Below, piece after piece: positions 9,716 through 20,372 of a stretch of DNA of 64,000 nt (its first letter is position 1; each line of letters opens with the position of its first letter). Source of the DNA: Cupriavidus sp. WGlv3 (GTDB lineage Bacteria; Pseudomonadota; Gammaproteobacteria; Burkholderiales; Burkholderiaceae); assembly GCF_023952475.1 (NCBI RefSeq), contig NZ_JALHRX010000001.1, positions 620,001 to 684,000 on the forward strand. Direction: 5' to 3'. The translations under genes were made by a program, and so were the position numbers. Under the pieces are notes generated by a model that worked only from the letters and a program-made list of their open reading frames with translations, searched no databases and was not told the origin of the DNA.

Positions 9716-9804
9716 ATATAGGCCGCCGCTCACAGCGCCAGACAGGTACGCCGGCACGCCCCCAGCGTCCCGGCCGATGCCAAAAAACAAAGGAGGACAC
9801 ACCC

Positions 9805-9873
9805 ATGACCGACCCTGCCTTGCCCACCCCCGTCGCCATCCCGGCGCACCACCGGCACCTGTTGCCGCGCTGA
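9805..9873 (+). CDS. Short leader ORF (22 codons) ahead of dctA
   Basis: A 22-codon frame starts with ATG behind an almost perfect ribosome binding site (AAAGGAGG, 8 bases upstream), the strongest such site in this region. It lies about 80 bases after the predicted sigma-54 start and ends 104 bases before dctA, whose own start has only a weak site. The peptide is proline- and histidine-rich (PVAIPAHHRHLLPR at its end) with no hydrophobic segment. A translated leader that controls dctA expression is plausible; chance is not excluded. GC-rich complementary stretches follow it. Confidence 0.4.
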   Translation: MTDPALPTPVAIPAHHRHLLPR

Positions 9874-9977
9874 ACCCTGACACGGCCGGCCCGGCGCCCC
9901 GACGTCGCCCGGCCTTCCTGCAATACACAGTCGCCCGTCCCGTCACCGGGAACGGTCGCGCACAGGCCTGATCCACG

Positions 9978-11285
9978 ATGAAACTGAATCGACTGCCCAC
10001 CCTGATCTTCATTGCGATGCTGCTAGGCGTGCTGGCCGGCACCGCCGCGCACAACCTGGCGCCGGATGCCGCCACCGCCAAATCGATTGCCAACCACCTG
10101 TCCATCCTGACCGACATCTTCCTGCGGATGATCAAGATGATCATCGGCCCGCTGGTGTTCGCCACGCTGGTGGCCGGCATCGCCAGCATGGGCGACGGCC
10201 GCGCCGTCGGCCGCATCGGCATGAAGGCGATGATGTGGTTCATCGGCGCCTCGGTGACCTCGCTGCTGCTTGGCCTGGTGATGGCCAACCTGCTGCAGCC
10301 CGGCCACGGCATGAACCTGGCGCTGCCGGCCGCGGACGCCAGCGCGAACCTGAAGACCGGCGCGCTGAACCTGCGCGACTTCATCGCGCATATGTTCCCC
10401 AAGAGCTTCGTCGAGGCAATGGCGAACAACGAGATCCTGCAGATCGTGGTGTTCTCGCTGTTCTTCGGCTTTGCGCTGGGCACCGTCAAGGACGGCGTCG
10501 GCAAGCCGGTGCTGCAGGGCATCGAGGGCCTGGCCGACGTGATGCTGAAGGTCACCAACTACGTGATGGCGTTCGCGCCGGTGGGTGTGTTCGGCGCGAT
10601 CGCGGCCGTGATCACCGCGCAGGGCCTGGGCGTGCTGGTGGTCTACGCCAAGCTGCTGGGCAGCCTGTACCTGGCGCTGGCGCTGCTGTGGGTGGCGCTG
10701 ATCGCGGGCGGCTACTGCTTCCTGGGCCGCGACGTGTTCCGCCTGCTCAGGCTGATGCGCGCGCCGCTGATGATCGGCTTCGCCACCGCCAGCAGCGAAT
10801 CGGCCTACCCCAAGGTGATCGACCAGCTGACCCGCTTCGGCGTCAAGGAGCGCATTACCAACTTCGTGCTGCCGCTGGGCTACTCGTTCAACCTGGACGG
10901 CTCGATCATGTACACCTCGTTCGCCGCGCTGTTCGTGGCGCAGGTGTATGGCATCCAGCTGTCGCTGACCCAGCAGATCACCATGCTGCTGGTGCTGCTG
11001 GTCACCAGCAAGGGCATCGCCGGCGTGCCGCGCGCCTCGCTGGTGGTGGTCGCCGCGGTGCTGCCGATGTTCGGCCTGCCCGAGGCCGGCATCCTGCTGG
11101 TGCTGGGCATCGACCACGTACTCGACATGGGTCGCACCGTGACCAATGTGCTTGGCAATGCGATTGCCACCGCCGTCGTCGCCAAAAGCGAAGGCGCCAT
11201 CGGCGCGCCGGTAACGTCCGAGGAGGATGAACCCGCCGCGGATACCACCGGCCTGGCACCTGCCCAGGTCCTGGCGGCCAAGTAA
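9978..11285 (+). CDS. dctA: C4-dicarboxylate:cation symporter DctA
   Basis: DctA imports succinate, fumarate and malate. The 435-residue protein has the DAACS-family layout: hydrophobic helices throughout, SSESAYPKV in the serine-rich re-entrant loop, NLDGSIMYTS in helix 7 and the final TNVLGNAIATAVVAK helix. Length is normal. The start ATG follows only a poor ribosome site, in contrast to the leader ORF upstream. Expression is probably driven by the sigma-54 promoter and by DctB/DctD, whose genes follow after a strong terminator in the same direction. Confidence 0.96.
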   Translation: MKLNRLPTLIFIAMLLGVLAGTAAHNLAPDAATAKSIANHLSILTDIFLRMIKMIIGPLVFATLVAGIASMGDGRAVGRIGMKAMMWFIGASVTSLLLGLVMANLLQPGHGMNLALPAADASANLKTGALNLRDFIAHMFPKSFVEAMANNEILQIVVFSLFFGFALGTVKDGVGKPVLQGIEGLADVMLKVTNYVMAFAPVGVFGAIAAVITAQGLGVLVVYAKLLGSLYLALALLWVALIAGGYCFLGRDVFRLLRLMRAPLMIGFATASSESAYPKVIDQLTRFGVKERITNFVLPLGYSFNLDGSIMYTSFAALFVAQVYGIQLSLTQQITMLLVLLVTSKGIAGVPRASLVVVAAVLPMFGLPEAGILLVLGIDHVLDMGRTVTNVLGNAIATAVVAKSEGAIGAPVTSEEDEPAADTTGLAPAQVLAAK

Positions 11286-11307
11286 CACCGTCCGCCAGGC
11301 GTGCCAG

Positions 11308-11341
11308 GGCCCGGTTGCCGATCAGGCAACCGGGCCTTTTT
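11308..11341 (+). terminator. Rho-independent terminator of dctA
   Basis: A perfect 12-base stem, GGCCCGGTTGCC and GGCAACCGGGCC, with a 5-base loop is followed directly by five T. It separates dctA from dctB, so the sensor-regulator genes must have their own promoter within the next 110 bases. Confidence 0.93.
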
Positions 11342-11450
11342 GCATTGCGGCGGCCGGCACCCCTCGTTGGTGTGGTAAAAGTAGGCTCCCGCGCCCGGCT
11401 CCAGCCATTGCCGGCGCGGCGGCTATGCCACCTGCCTCGCCCAACACCTG

Positions 11451-13416
<1,966 letters not shown>

Positions 13417-13436
<20 letters not shown>

Positions 13437-14745
13437 TCTGACCGTACTGGTCGTCGAAGACGATGCCGACGTGCGCCTGGGCTGCGAGCAGGCACTGCGC
13501 CTGGAAGGCATCGCCACGCGCGGCGTGGGCAGCGCCGAGGCCGCGCTGCGCGAGGCTGGCCCGAGCTACGCCGGCGTGGTGGTCAGCGACATCCGCCTGC
13601 CCGGCCAGGACGGCATGGCGCTGCTGGCGCAATTGCGCGCGCGCGACCCCGCGCTGCCGGTGATCATGATCACCGGCCACGGCGACGTCGGGCTGGCGGT
13701 GCAGGCGATGAAGCAAGGCGCCTATGACTTCCTGGAAAAGCCGTTCTCGCCCGAGCAGCTGGTCGATGCCACGCGCCGCGCGCTGGAGCAGCGCCGGCTC
13801 GCGCTGGAAGTATCAGAACTGCGAGAACGGCTGGCGGGCCGCGAGAAGCTCGAAACCCGGCTGATCGGCCATTCGCCCGCGGTCGAGCGGCTGCGGCGCC
13901 TGATCGCCGACCTGGCGGGCACCGACGCCAACGTGCTGATCCACGGCGAGACCGGCACCGGCAAGGAACTGGTCGCGCGCTGCCTGCACGAGGCCAGCCA
14001 GCGCCATGCGCGCAACTTTGTCGCGATCAACTGCGGCGGCCTGCCCGAGCAGCTGTTCGAAAGCGAGATCTTCGGCCACGAGGCCGGCTCCTTCACCGGT
14101 GCCGCGCGCCGCCGCATCGGCAAGGTCGAGCATGCCGAAGGCGGCACGCTGTTTCTCGACGAGATCGAGAGCATGCCGATGCCGCTGCAGATCAAGCTGC
14201 TGCGGGTGCTGCAGGAACGCGTGGTGGAACGGCTGGGCTCGAACCAGCCGGTGCCGGTCAACACCCGCGTGGTGGCCGCCACCAAGGCCGACCTGCGCGC
14301 GCTGTCCGATGCCGGCCAGTTCCGCGCCGACCTGTACTACCGACTAAACGTGATCACGCTGGAGCTGCCGCCGCTGCGCGAGCGGCGCGAGGACGTGCCG
14401 GCATTGTTTGAACATTTCGTCGCGCAGGCCGCGTTGCGCTTCGAGCGCGACGCGGTGCCGGCCACGCCCGCGGAACTGTCGGCGCTGGTGGCCTACCCGT
14501 GGCCGGGCAATGTGCGCGAACTGCGCAACCTCGCCGAGCGCCATGTGCTGGGCCTTGGCTGCAACCCAGGCCAGGGCGCCACCGCACCCGAGGCCATGCC
14601 GCTCGCGCAGGCCGTCGAGCAGTTCGAACGCGCGCTGATTGCCGACGCCATGCGCCGCCACGACGGCAACCTGAGCCGCGCCAGCGAAGCGCTGGGCGTG
14701 GCCAAGACCACGCTGTTCGACAAGGTGCGCAAGTACGGATTGTGA
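13417..14745 (+). CDS. dctD: Sigma-54-dependent response regulator DctD
   Basis: DctD activates dctA with sigma-54 RNA polymerase. The 442-residue protein has a receiver domain (acidic Glu14, Asp15, Asp16; phospho-acceptor Asp58; Lys108), an AAA+ domain with GETGTGKE (177-184), the sigma-54 contact loop as GSFTGA (224-229, where GAFTGA is usual) and GGTLFLDE (242-249), and a C-terminal Fis-type helix-turn-helix. An in-frame ATG nine bases in is an alternative start. It is the last gene of the dct set. Confidence 0.96.
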
Positions 14746-15160
14746 AGCTGTGAAGCGCCCGCTGAATTCAGCACACGCTGCAGACATTGCAGTCATGGGA
14801 ACCATGACGAAGCTGGCAGGTCTGCACTGACAACCTGTTGTCATCACAACGCACTCAATGTGCGTTAAGAAACAAAAGCCCCGCAGATTTATGTTTTTTC
14901 CTACAGATACTTTGTCGTTTGCGGCATATTATTAGCTTCCAGCAAATCCAGCATCGAGACATCCAATACATTGGGATCGCGCTGCGCTTGCTGGAAATGC
15001 ACAAAAGATCAAAACAACCACAAAAAGCAGCCTGGCCGGCGGGGGAGCGGGCCGGGCACACAGGGTCAGTCAACTGTTGGCAGTGACAAACGCGCGGCGC
15101 CAGTGCCAGGGGCCGCGTGCGCCATGACGGCGCGACTGCCTATGGACTACGGGTGATGGG
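14746..15160. other. AT-richer intergenic region with inverted repeats, no convincing gene
   Basis: This 415-base gap is clearly richer in A and T than its surroundings. It holds a hairpin AACGCAC-TCAAT-GTGCGTT (14848-14866), possibly a dctD transcript end, and a 9-base inverted pair TTCCAGCAA (14937-14945) and TTGCTGGAA (14988-14996) around a likely promoter for the next gene. An 82-codon frame inside has no ribosome site and no recognisable protein pattern. Extended upstream control of the excisionase-like regulator is likely. Confidence 0.6.
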
Positions 15161-15757
15161 ATGAAACTTGATCCGGCACTGGCTGAAAAGCCTTACTACA
15201 GCACGCGGACAGCGGCAAAACTGCTCAACGTCTCACTGGGCACCGTCCAGAAGATGGTCGAGCGCGGCGAACTGGGGGCCTGGAAGACCAACGGCGGCCA
15301 TCGGCGCATCCACAAGGAAACCGTGCATCGCCTGCTGGCGACGCGCATCGGGCCCGAGTCGGCGTCGCCGCACGGGCTCGACCTGGTGGTGTTCCACCCC
15401 AACCACCAGGAGGCGCAGCGCATCCACAGCCAGCTGGCCAAATGGGGTCTTCCTCTCAAGAGCGTGGTGGTGGACGACGTGCTCGACACCGTCATCACCT
15501 CGGTCAGCGAGCATCCGCGCGTGGTGCTCTACTACGTCGACGAGCTCAACGATGCCGAGTCGGCCACCGTCGAGAAGCTGCAGAACTTCTTCGCCAGCCA
15601 GCACGTGATCTTCGCCGTCATCACCAACCGCCAGGCCTATGACGGCGTGGCCGATGCCCTGCAGCACTGGGGCATCATGGTGTTCCTGAAGACGCCCTCG
15701 CTCGAAGAGGTCAAGGGCTTCCTGCGCGCGCAGCTGATGATGGGCCGCGCCGCCTGA
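15161..15757 (+). CDS. Excisionase-like HTH protein with receiver-like C-terminal domain
   Basis: The 198-residue protein starts with a MerR/Xis-type helix-turn-helix (about residues 12-58: TRTAAKLLNVSLGTVQKMVE, then TNGGHRRI wing). From about residue 72 an alternating alpha/beta domain follows (DLVVFHPN, VVLYYVDELND, VIFAVITNR, GIMVFLKTPSLEE) that resembles a response-regulator receiver, including a late lysine in FLKTP, but the acidic pocket is not obvious. It is probably a DNA-binding regulator with a pseudo-receiver for dimerisation. No phage or integrase gene is nearby, so a true excisionase role is unlikely. Its long AT-rich upstream region suggests tight control; targets are unknown. 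Confidence 0.82.
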   Translation: MKLDPALAEKPYYSTRTAAKLLNVSLGTVQKMVERGELGAWKTNGGHRRIHKETVHRLLATRIGPESASPHGLDLVVFHPNHQEAQRIHSQLAKWGLPLKSVVVDDVLDTVITSVSEHPRVVLYYVDELNDAESATVEKLQNFFASQHVIFAVITNRQAYDGVADALQHWGIMVFLKTPSLEEVKGFLRAQLMMGRAA

Positions 15758-15791
15758 AGCCTCGGGTCACGCCTCGGATCACGCTTCAGGC
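15752..15791. terminator. Symmetric hairpin between convergent genes
   Basis: GCCTGAAGC and GCTTCAGGC pair perfectly and each contains one of the two facing stop codons. The loop is two tandem copies of a 12-base unit (CCTCGGGTCACG, CCTCGGATCACG). A bidirectional transcript end for the regulator and the cyclodeaminase gene is likely, although no T-run is present. Confidence 0.6.
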
Positions 15792-16871
15792 CACGGCCGC
15801 CGGCCGTGGCACTGGCCGGCCCGCGCCGCCGCCGTCCGCCTGCGCCAGCATCCAGCCGTACAGGTTGCGCGGATCGGGCGGCATCGCCACCAGCTCTACC
15901 GCGGTGCCGGCGCGATGCGCCTGCGCCGCGGCGTAGAGCCAGCGCAGCGCGGCATAGTCTTCCAGCGCAAACCCCACCGAATCGAATATGGTCACCTCGT
16001 CAGCCGCGGCGCGGCCAGGGGCCTGGCCGGCCAGCACCTGCCACAGCTCGGTCACGGGCGCGTCGGCGGGCAACTGCTGGATCTCGCCCTCGATGCGCGT
16101 CTGCGGTTCGTACTCCACCACGATGCGCGCGCGGCGCAGGATGTCGGCATGCAGCTCGGTCTTGCCAGGGCAATCGCCGCCGACCGCGTTCAGGTGCATG
16201 CCGGGCCGCACCAGGTCCGGCGTCAGGATGGTGGCGCGGGTCTTGTCGGCGGTGACGGTCGAGACGATGTCGGCGCCGGCCAGAGCGGCCTCGATCGAAT
16301 CGGCACGCCGGATCGCCAGGCCTGGCACCGCGGCAAGATTGCGCATCAGCCGTGCAGTGGCGGCGGGATCGATGTCATAGGCGGCGATCTCGCGCACGCC
16401 CAGCATCGCATGGAAGGCCAGCACCTGGAATTCCGCCTGCGCGCCATTGCCGATCAGCGCCATGGTCGCCGCGCCGGGCCGCGCCATGGCGCGCGCCGCC
16501 AGCGCCGAGGTGGCCGCGGTGCGCAGCGCAGTGGCCAGCGTCAGGTCCGCCAGCATCAGCGGGAAGCCGGTCTCCACTTCGGCCAGCAGGCCGCACGCCA
16601 TCACCGTGGGCATGCCGTGCTGGGCATTGCGCGGATGGCCGTTGACGTACTTGAAGGCATACTGGCTGCCGTCGCTGACCGGCATCAGCTCGATCACGCC
16701 GCGTGCGGAATGGCTGGCCAGCCGCGCGGACTTGTCGAAATCGGCCCAGCGCGCGAACGCCTGGCGCACCTGCGCGGCCAGATCGACGATGGCCGCCTGC
16801 GGGCCGATCGCGGCCACCAGCCGGGCGACGTCGGTGGCGTCGAGAAACAAGGATCGGACGGTATTCTTCAT
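15786..16871 (-). CDS. Ornithine cyclodeaminase
   Basis: This enzyme of the OCD/mu-crystallin family turns L-ornithine into L-proline and ammonia with NAD. The 361-residue sequence shows the family landmarks: FKYVNGHPRN in the substrate region, LTLATALRTAATSALAA, and a Rossmann site IGNGAQAEFQ followed by YDIDP. A GGAGGGG ribosome site precedes the ATG. It follows ctlX by 15 bases on the same strand, giving a route citrulline to ornithine to proline. Related OCD-family enzymes act on other amino acids, but the neighbour supports ornithine. Confidence 0.9.
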   Translation of the reverse strand: MKNTVRSLFLDATDVARLVAAIGPQAAIVDLAAQVRQAFARWADFDKSARLASHSARGVIELMPVSDGSQYAFKYVNGHPRNAQHGMPTVMACGLLAEVETGFPLMLADLTLATALRTAATSALAARAMARPGAATMALIGNGAQAEFQVLAFHAMLGVREIAAYDIDPAATARLMRNLAAVPGLAIRRADSIEAALAGADIVSTVTADKTRATILTPDLVRPGMHLNAVGGDCPGKTELHADILRRARIVVEYEPQTRIEGEIQQLPADAPVTELWQVLAGQAPGRAAADEVTIFDSVGFALEDYAALRWLYAAAQAHRAGTAVELVAMPPDPRNLYGWMLAQADGGGAGRPVPRPAAVA

Positions 16872-16886
16872 GACCCCTCCCCGCGT

Positions 16887-17765
16887 TCAGGCGGCCGCCG
16901 CGGCGACGCCGCGACCGCTGCTGCGGTCCAGCCGCAGGGTCATGCAATAGGCGCCGCCGCCCGACAGCATGAACGGCGACAGGTCGACCTCATGCAGCTG
17001 GTAGCCGCGCCGTCCCAGCTCGGTGCGCAGGTGCGGCGTGGTGCGAGTCATCACCACCTGGTCGTCGAGGTTGACCGCATTGACGCTGAAATGGCGCAGG
17101 TCGTCGGCGCTGGCCTCGATGCGCAGCCGTGCCGGCACGCGCGCGCGCAGTTCGCGCAGCGCCGCTGCGCTGAAGGCCGGCGGGTAGTACAGCACCTCGC
17201 CGCCCGACAGCGGGCAGAAGCACACGTCGAGGTGATAGCTCTGCTCGGTGGCCAGCTCCAGTGCCACCACGTCCTTGCCGAAATAGCCCGACACCGCCAG
17301 CGCCGCCTCGTGCGACGAACGCGGGCCGAAGCCAGCCCAGAAATGGCCGCGCCCCGCGTCCCAGATGCAATCGCCGGCGCCTTCCTGGTAGCACCCTTCC
17401 GGCAGCAGCGCGACTTCATCGAGCAGGCCGCGCTCGCGTAGCCGGCCAAAGATGTCCGCAAACGGCGCTTCCTCGCCGCGGCGCTGCGGGTAGCGGAAGC
17501 GGGCCAGCAACGCGCGCCCATCGAGCACCACGGCGGCGTTGGCGGGGAACACCATGTCGGGCAGCCCCGGCGCCCCCGGCGCCAGCTCTACCGCGAAGCC
17601 CGCGCGCCCGAGCGCGTCGCGCAGCGCGTGGAACGACTGCGTCGCATTGCGGTGCATGCCATGCGGATCGCGCGCCCAGGCGGCCGGGTCCATCCACGGG
17701 TTGATGCTGTACGACACGTCGTAGTAGGTCGGCTCGACCAGCAAGATGGTGGGGGTCTGGATCAC
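16887..17765 (-). CDS. ctlX: CtlX-type citrulline hydrolase (amidinotransferase/DDAH superfamily)
   Basis: The 292-residue protein has the alpha/beta-propeller amidinotransferase fold pattern: PDMVFPANAAV near residue 70, the catalytic His region SYHLDVCFCPL and a C-terminal GGGAYCMTLRL with the nucleophilic cysteine. This matches the CtlX group, which releases ornithine from citrulline, more than arginine deiminase. The start chosen is a GTG with AGGAG six bases before it; the open frame extends 18 codons further without a good site. Coupling to ornithine cyclodeaminase and a divergent Lrp regulator supports amino-acid catabolism. A dimethylarginine hydrolase role remains possible. Confidence 0.82.
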   Translation of the reverse strand: MIQTPTILLVEPTYYDVSYSINPWMDPAAWARDPHGMHRNATQSFHALRDALGRAGFAVELAPGAPGLPDMVFPANAAVVLDGRALLARFRYPQRRGEEAPFADIFGRLRERGLLDEVALLPEGCYQEGAGDCIWDAGRGHFWAGFGPRSSHEAALAVSGYFGKDVVALELATEQSYHLDVCFCPLSGGEVLYYPPAFSAAALRELRARVPARLRIEASADDLRHFSVNAVNLDDQVVMTRTTPHLRTELGRRGYQLHEVDLSPFMLSGGGAYCMTLRLDRSSGRGVAAAAA

Positions 17766-17893
17766 GGCGGCTCCTGGTAAGCAATGGCGGGGCGACGGCG
17801 TCCTGTCAGGGAAATCCATCCGTCGATTGAATTCTGGTGCAAGCGCCCGTTAGCCAAAAGCCAGCAAACTGCCCGCTTTGCGCCTACCATTGT

Positions 17894-17923
17894 GCAAAAC
17901 GCCAGCCGCGACTGGCGCTTTGC
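17894..17923. promoter_or_regulatory. Palindromic operator between ctlX and lrp-type gene
   Basis: GCAAAACGCCAG and CTGGCGCTTTGC form a 12-base inverted repeat with one mismatch and a 6-base spacer. A weaker similar pair (GCAAAC with GCTTTGC) lies about 30 bases towards ctlX. The position in the divergent gap fits a binding site for the adjacent Lrp-type regulator. Confidence 0.6.
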
Positions 17924-17955
17924 CAATCGCCCCCAAACCCTCCCTCTGCCCGCCC

Positions 17956-18375
17956 ATGGATGCCACCGACCAGCAGCTGATAGCCCTCCTGCGCGACAAC
18001 GCGCGCACGCCGGTAACAGCACTGGCGCAGGCGCTGCGGGTGTCGCGCGCGACGGTGCAGAACCGCATCGACAAACTGGAACAGGAAGGGCTGATCGTCG
18101 GCTACACCGTGCGCCTGCGGCCCGAGGCCGAGGCGCACCGCATCCGCGCCTGGATGACGGTCGCCGTCGACGGCAACAAGACCCGCACCGTGCTGCAGGC
18201 GCTGCGCGGCGAGCCCAACGTGCAGGCGCTGCACACCACCAACGGCCGCTGGGACATCATTGCCGAGCTGCGCGCCGACACGCTCGAGGCCTTCGACCGC
18301 GCGCTCGACCGGATCCGGCTGATCGACGGCATCAGCGCCACCGAGACCAGCATCCTGCTGTCGACCTACAAGTAA
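17956..18375 (+). CDS. Lrp/AsnC-family transcriptional regulator
   Basis: A 139-residue protein with the canonical layout: N-terminal helix-turn-helix (DATDQQLIALLRDNAR, then VSRATVQNRIDKLEQEG) and a C-terminal RAM effector domain (about 65-135). The ATG chosen gives the usual Lrp beginning; the frame is open for 26 further codons that look like untranslated sequence. Being divergent from ctlX-ocd with a palindrome between them, it most likely controls these genes in response to an amino acid such as ornithine, citrulline or arginine. Confidence 0.92.
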   Translation: MDATDQQLIALLRDNARTPVTALAQALRVSRATVQNRIDKLEQEGLIVGYTVRLRPEAEAHRIRAWMTVAVDGNKTRTVLQALRGEPNVQALHTTNGRWDIIAELRADTLEAFDRALDRIRLIDGISATETSILLSTYK

Positions 18376-18475
18376 GGCCGTCGGGGTCCCGCATCTGGCG
18401 GCGCATTGCCCTGCCGTGCCCTTGTGCAGTGCGGCATGCCCCATCACCGGGATGCGCTGCACCAAGGACGACCCG

Positions 18476-18496
18476 ATATATCACCCCGTGATATAT
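18476..18496. promoter_or_regulatory. Perfect palindrome upstream of the HPP-CBS gene
   Basis: ATATATCAC and GTGATATAT pair perfectly around CCC, 37 bases before the start codon. The AT-rich arms contrast with the local base composition. This is probably the operator or promoter-overlapping site of an unidentified regulator. Confidence 0.6.
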
Positions 18497-18532
18497 TACG
18501 TGCACCATTCCAAAGCGCCCCCCGTCACAAGA

Positions 18533-19669
18533 ATGCCAACCGCCCCCGTCTCCGCCCTGGCGCATAACGCCCGTGCCTGGCTGCGCACATTCGTTCCCTT
18601 GCCGGTCGCCGCCAGCCGCAAGGAGCGCCTCAAGAGTTGCTTCGGTGCCCTGCTGGGCCTGCTGTGCACGGAATGGATCAGCCACCAGACTCTGGGCGGC
18701 TTCAACCCCTGGTTCGTCGCGCCGATGGGCGCCTCGGCGGTGCTGCTGTTCGCGGTGCCGTCGTCGCCGCTGGCGCAGCCGTGGTCGATCATCGGCGGTA
18801 ACTTGATCGCCGGGGTGGTCGGCGTGGCCTGCGCGCGCTGGATTCCCGACCCCGGCCTTGCCGCCGCCGTCGCGGTGGCCGTCGCCATCGCCCTGATGTT
18901 CCAGTTCCATTGCGTGCATCCGCCCAGCGGCGCGGTGGCCATCACCGCCGTCTTCGGCGGGCCGGCGGTCAGTGCGCTGGGCTTCGGCTTCGTGGCGGTG
19001 CCGGTGCTGTTCAATTCGATGCTGATGCTGATGATGGCGCTGGCCTTCAACAACCTGTCGCGCCGGCGCTACCCGCATCGTCCGCCCGAACCCGCGGTGC
19101 AGCATGGCACCAAGGACCTTCCGCCCACCCAGCGCGTCGGCGTCACCCGCGCGGACCTGGATGCGGCACTGAAGGTGCGCGGCGAATTCCTGGATATCGA
19201 GGAAGACGACCTCGAGCAGATCCTGGTCGCGGCGCAACTCCGCGCCTATCGCCGCCATTTCGGCAACGTGCTGTGCGGCGAAATCATGTCGCGGGACGTG
19301 ATCACGGTGACGCCCGACCAGCCCGCGCATGAAGCCGGGCACCTGCTGTCGCGGCACCGCATCAAGGCGCTGCCGGTGGTGGATGCAACGCGCAAGCTGG
19401 TGGGGATCGTCACGCAAAGCGACTTTTTTGCGGCACAGCGCGATACCGGCGCGCGGCGTCTGGCCGGCACCGTGCGCAACCTGATGACACATGCCGTGGT
19501 CACGGCGCGGCCCGAGCAGCCGATGGTGGAACTGGCGCAGGCGTTTTCCGATGGCGGGCTGCATCATGCGCCGGTGATCGACGATCAGCGGCGCGTGGTG
19601 GGGATGGTGACGCAGTCGGATCTGGTGGCGGCGTTGTTGAAGAGTGGGGTGATGGCGGTACCGGATTAA
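18533..19669 (+). CDS. HPP-family membrane protein with CBS-domain pair
   Basis: The 378-residue protein has an N-terminal HPP domain of four to five helices (about 25-175) with the family motif CVHPPSGA and an early FVAPMGASAVLLF, a linker, and two C-terminal CBS domains (about 245-370: MSRDVITVTPDQPAHEA and MTHAVVTARPEQPMVEL). HPP proteins include a plant plastid nitrite transporter; CBS pairs usually bind adenine nucleotides. A nucleotide-gated anion transporter is a reasonable inference. The ATG used follows the palindrome; an earlier in-frame codon at 18416 would read through that palindrome and is less likely. Confidence 0.88.
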   Translation: MPTAPVSALAHNARAWLRTFVPLPVAASRKERLKSCFGALLGLLCTEWISHQTLGGFNPWFVAPMGASAVLLFAVPSSPLAQPWSIIGGNLIAGVVGVACARWIPDPGLAAAVAVAVAIALMFQFHCVHPPSGAVAITAVFGGPAVSALGFGFVAVPVLFNSMLMLMMALAFNNLSRRRYPHRPPEPAVQHGTKDLPPTQRVGVTRADLDAALKVRGEFLDIEEDDLEQILVAAQLRAYRRHFGNVLCGEIMSRDVITVTPDQPAHEAGHLLSRHRIKALPVVDATRKLVGIVTQSDFFAAQRDTGARRLAGTVRNLMTHAVVTARPEQPMVELAQAFSDGGLHHAPVIDDQRRVVGMVTQSDLVAALLKSGVMAVPD

Positions 19670-19755
19670 AGGACTGGCGCGGGTGTTTGGCTTGATGCCA
19701 GGCGGTGGGTCGTCGCTCTTCGCGGACGCGGCTGTTTCGCCGGCGTAGCCGGCGA

Positions 19756-20372
19756 GTCACTTTTTGGCGGAGCGCCAAAAAGTAACCAAAAAGCGCGTCG
19801 CCTGTGCGGCTGGCAATCAATTCCACGGCGTTGGTGGTTCGGACGGTGGTGCTTTCCGTTTGGGCGTGGGTGCCCGTTCGGCCCTGCTACGCTATGTGAG
19901 TCAAGGGGGGTGCCTGCGATCACCCACTATTGGACAATCCCAATGAGGGTGTAGGCAGCCTGCTGCCGGCCGTATCGCGGGGACGCCTACGGCTGCTGCG
20001 CGGGCACAATTGCGCTGGCCGGGCATTTGGCCTTTGCGCGATTTCGCCAGCCCCGGTCACAGGCCGGCAGCGCCAAGCGAGCGCAGCGAAGCGTACCGTG
20101 CCAGAGCCCACGCCCCGCGATAGGGCCGGCGCAGCAGCCGTAGGCGTTCCTACGACAAGACCAGCAGCAGGGGCCACTCCGCGCTCTGGGCTCGTTCAAC
20201 CATCATTCCAACGCCCCTCCCACCGTCGCGCACCACCGCGGCAGGCAGTCCCGCTATGTGAGGAAGCAAAGCCCCGTACGAAAACCCCCAGGCACACTAC
20301 GATAAGACATGCCGCCCGCAGGGCAGTAAACGCGCTTTTTGGTTACTTTTTGGCGCTCGGCCAAAAAGTGAC
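19756..20372. repeat. Nested inverted-repeat element without genes
   Basis: An 856-base gap (19670-20525) holds a pair of 43-base inverted repeats, 19756-19798 and 20330-20372, differing at one base. Each arm itself folds into a 10-base hairpin (ACTTTTTGGC / GCCAAAAAGT). Between them is a second perfect pair of at least 18 bases, CGCCTACGGCTGCTGCGC (19984-20001) and its complement (20129-20146). Several frames stay open here but none has a ribosome site or protein-like pattern. It resembles a miniature inverted-repeat element or a structured non-coding RNA locus. Confidence 0.75.

Noticed and set aside
14838-15086. 82-codon frame in the dctD-regulator gap
   Set aside because: No ribosome site, no hydrophobic or domain pattern, and it lies in an AT-rich control region.
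15161-15757. Idea that the excisionase-like gene marks a prophage or integrative element
   Set aside because: No integrase, attachment repeats, tRNA or phage genes nearby; neighbours are resident metabolic genes.
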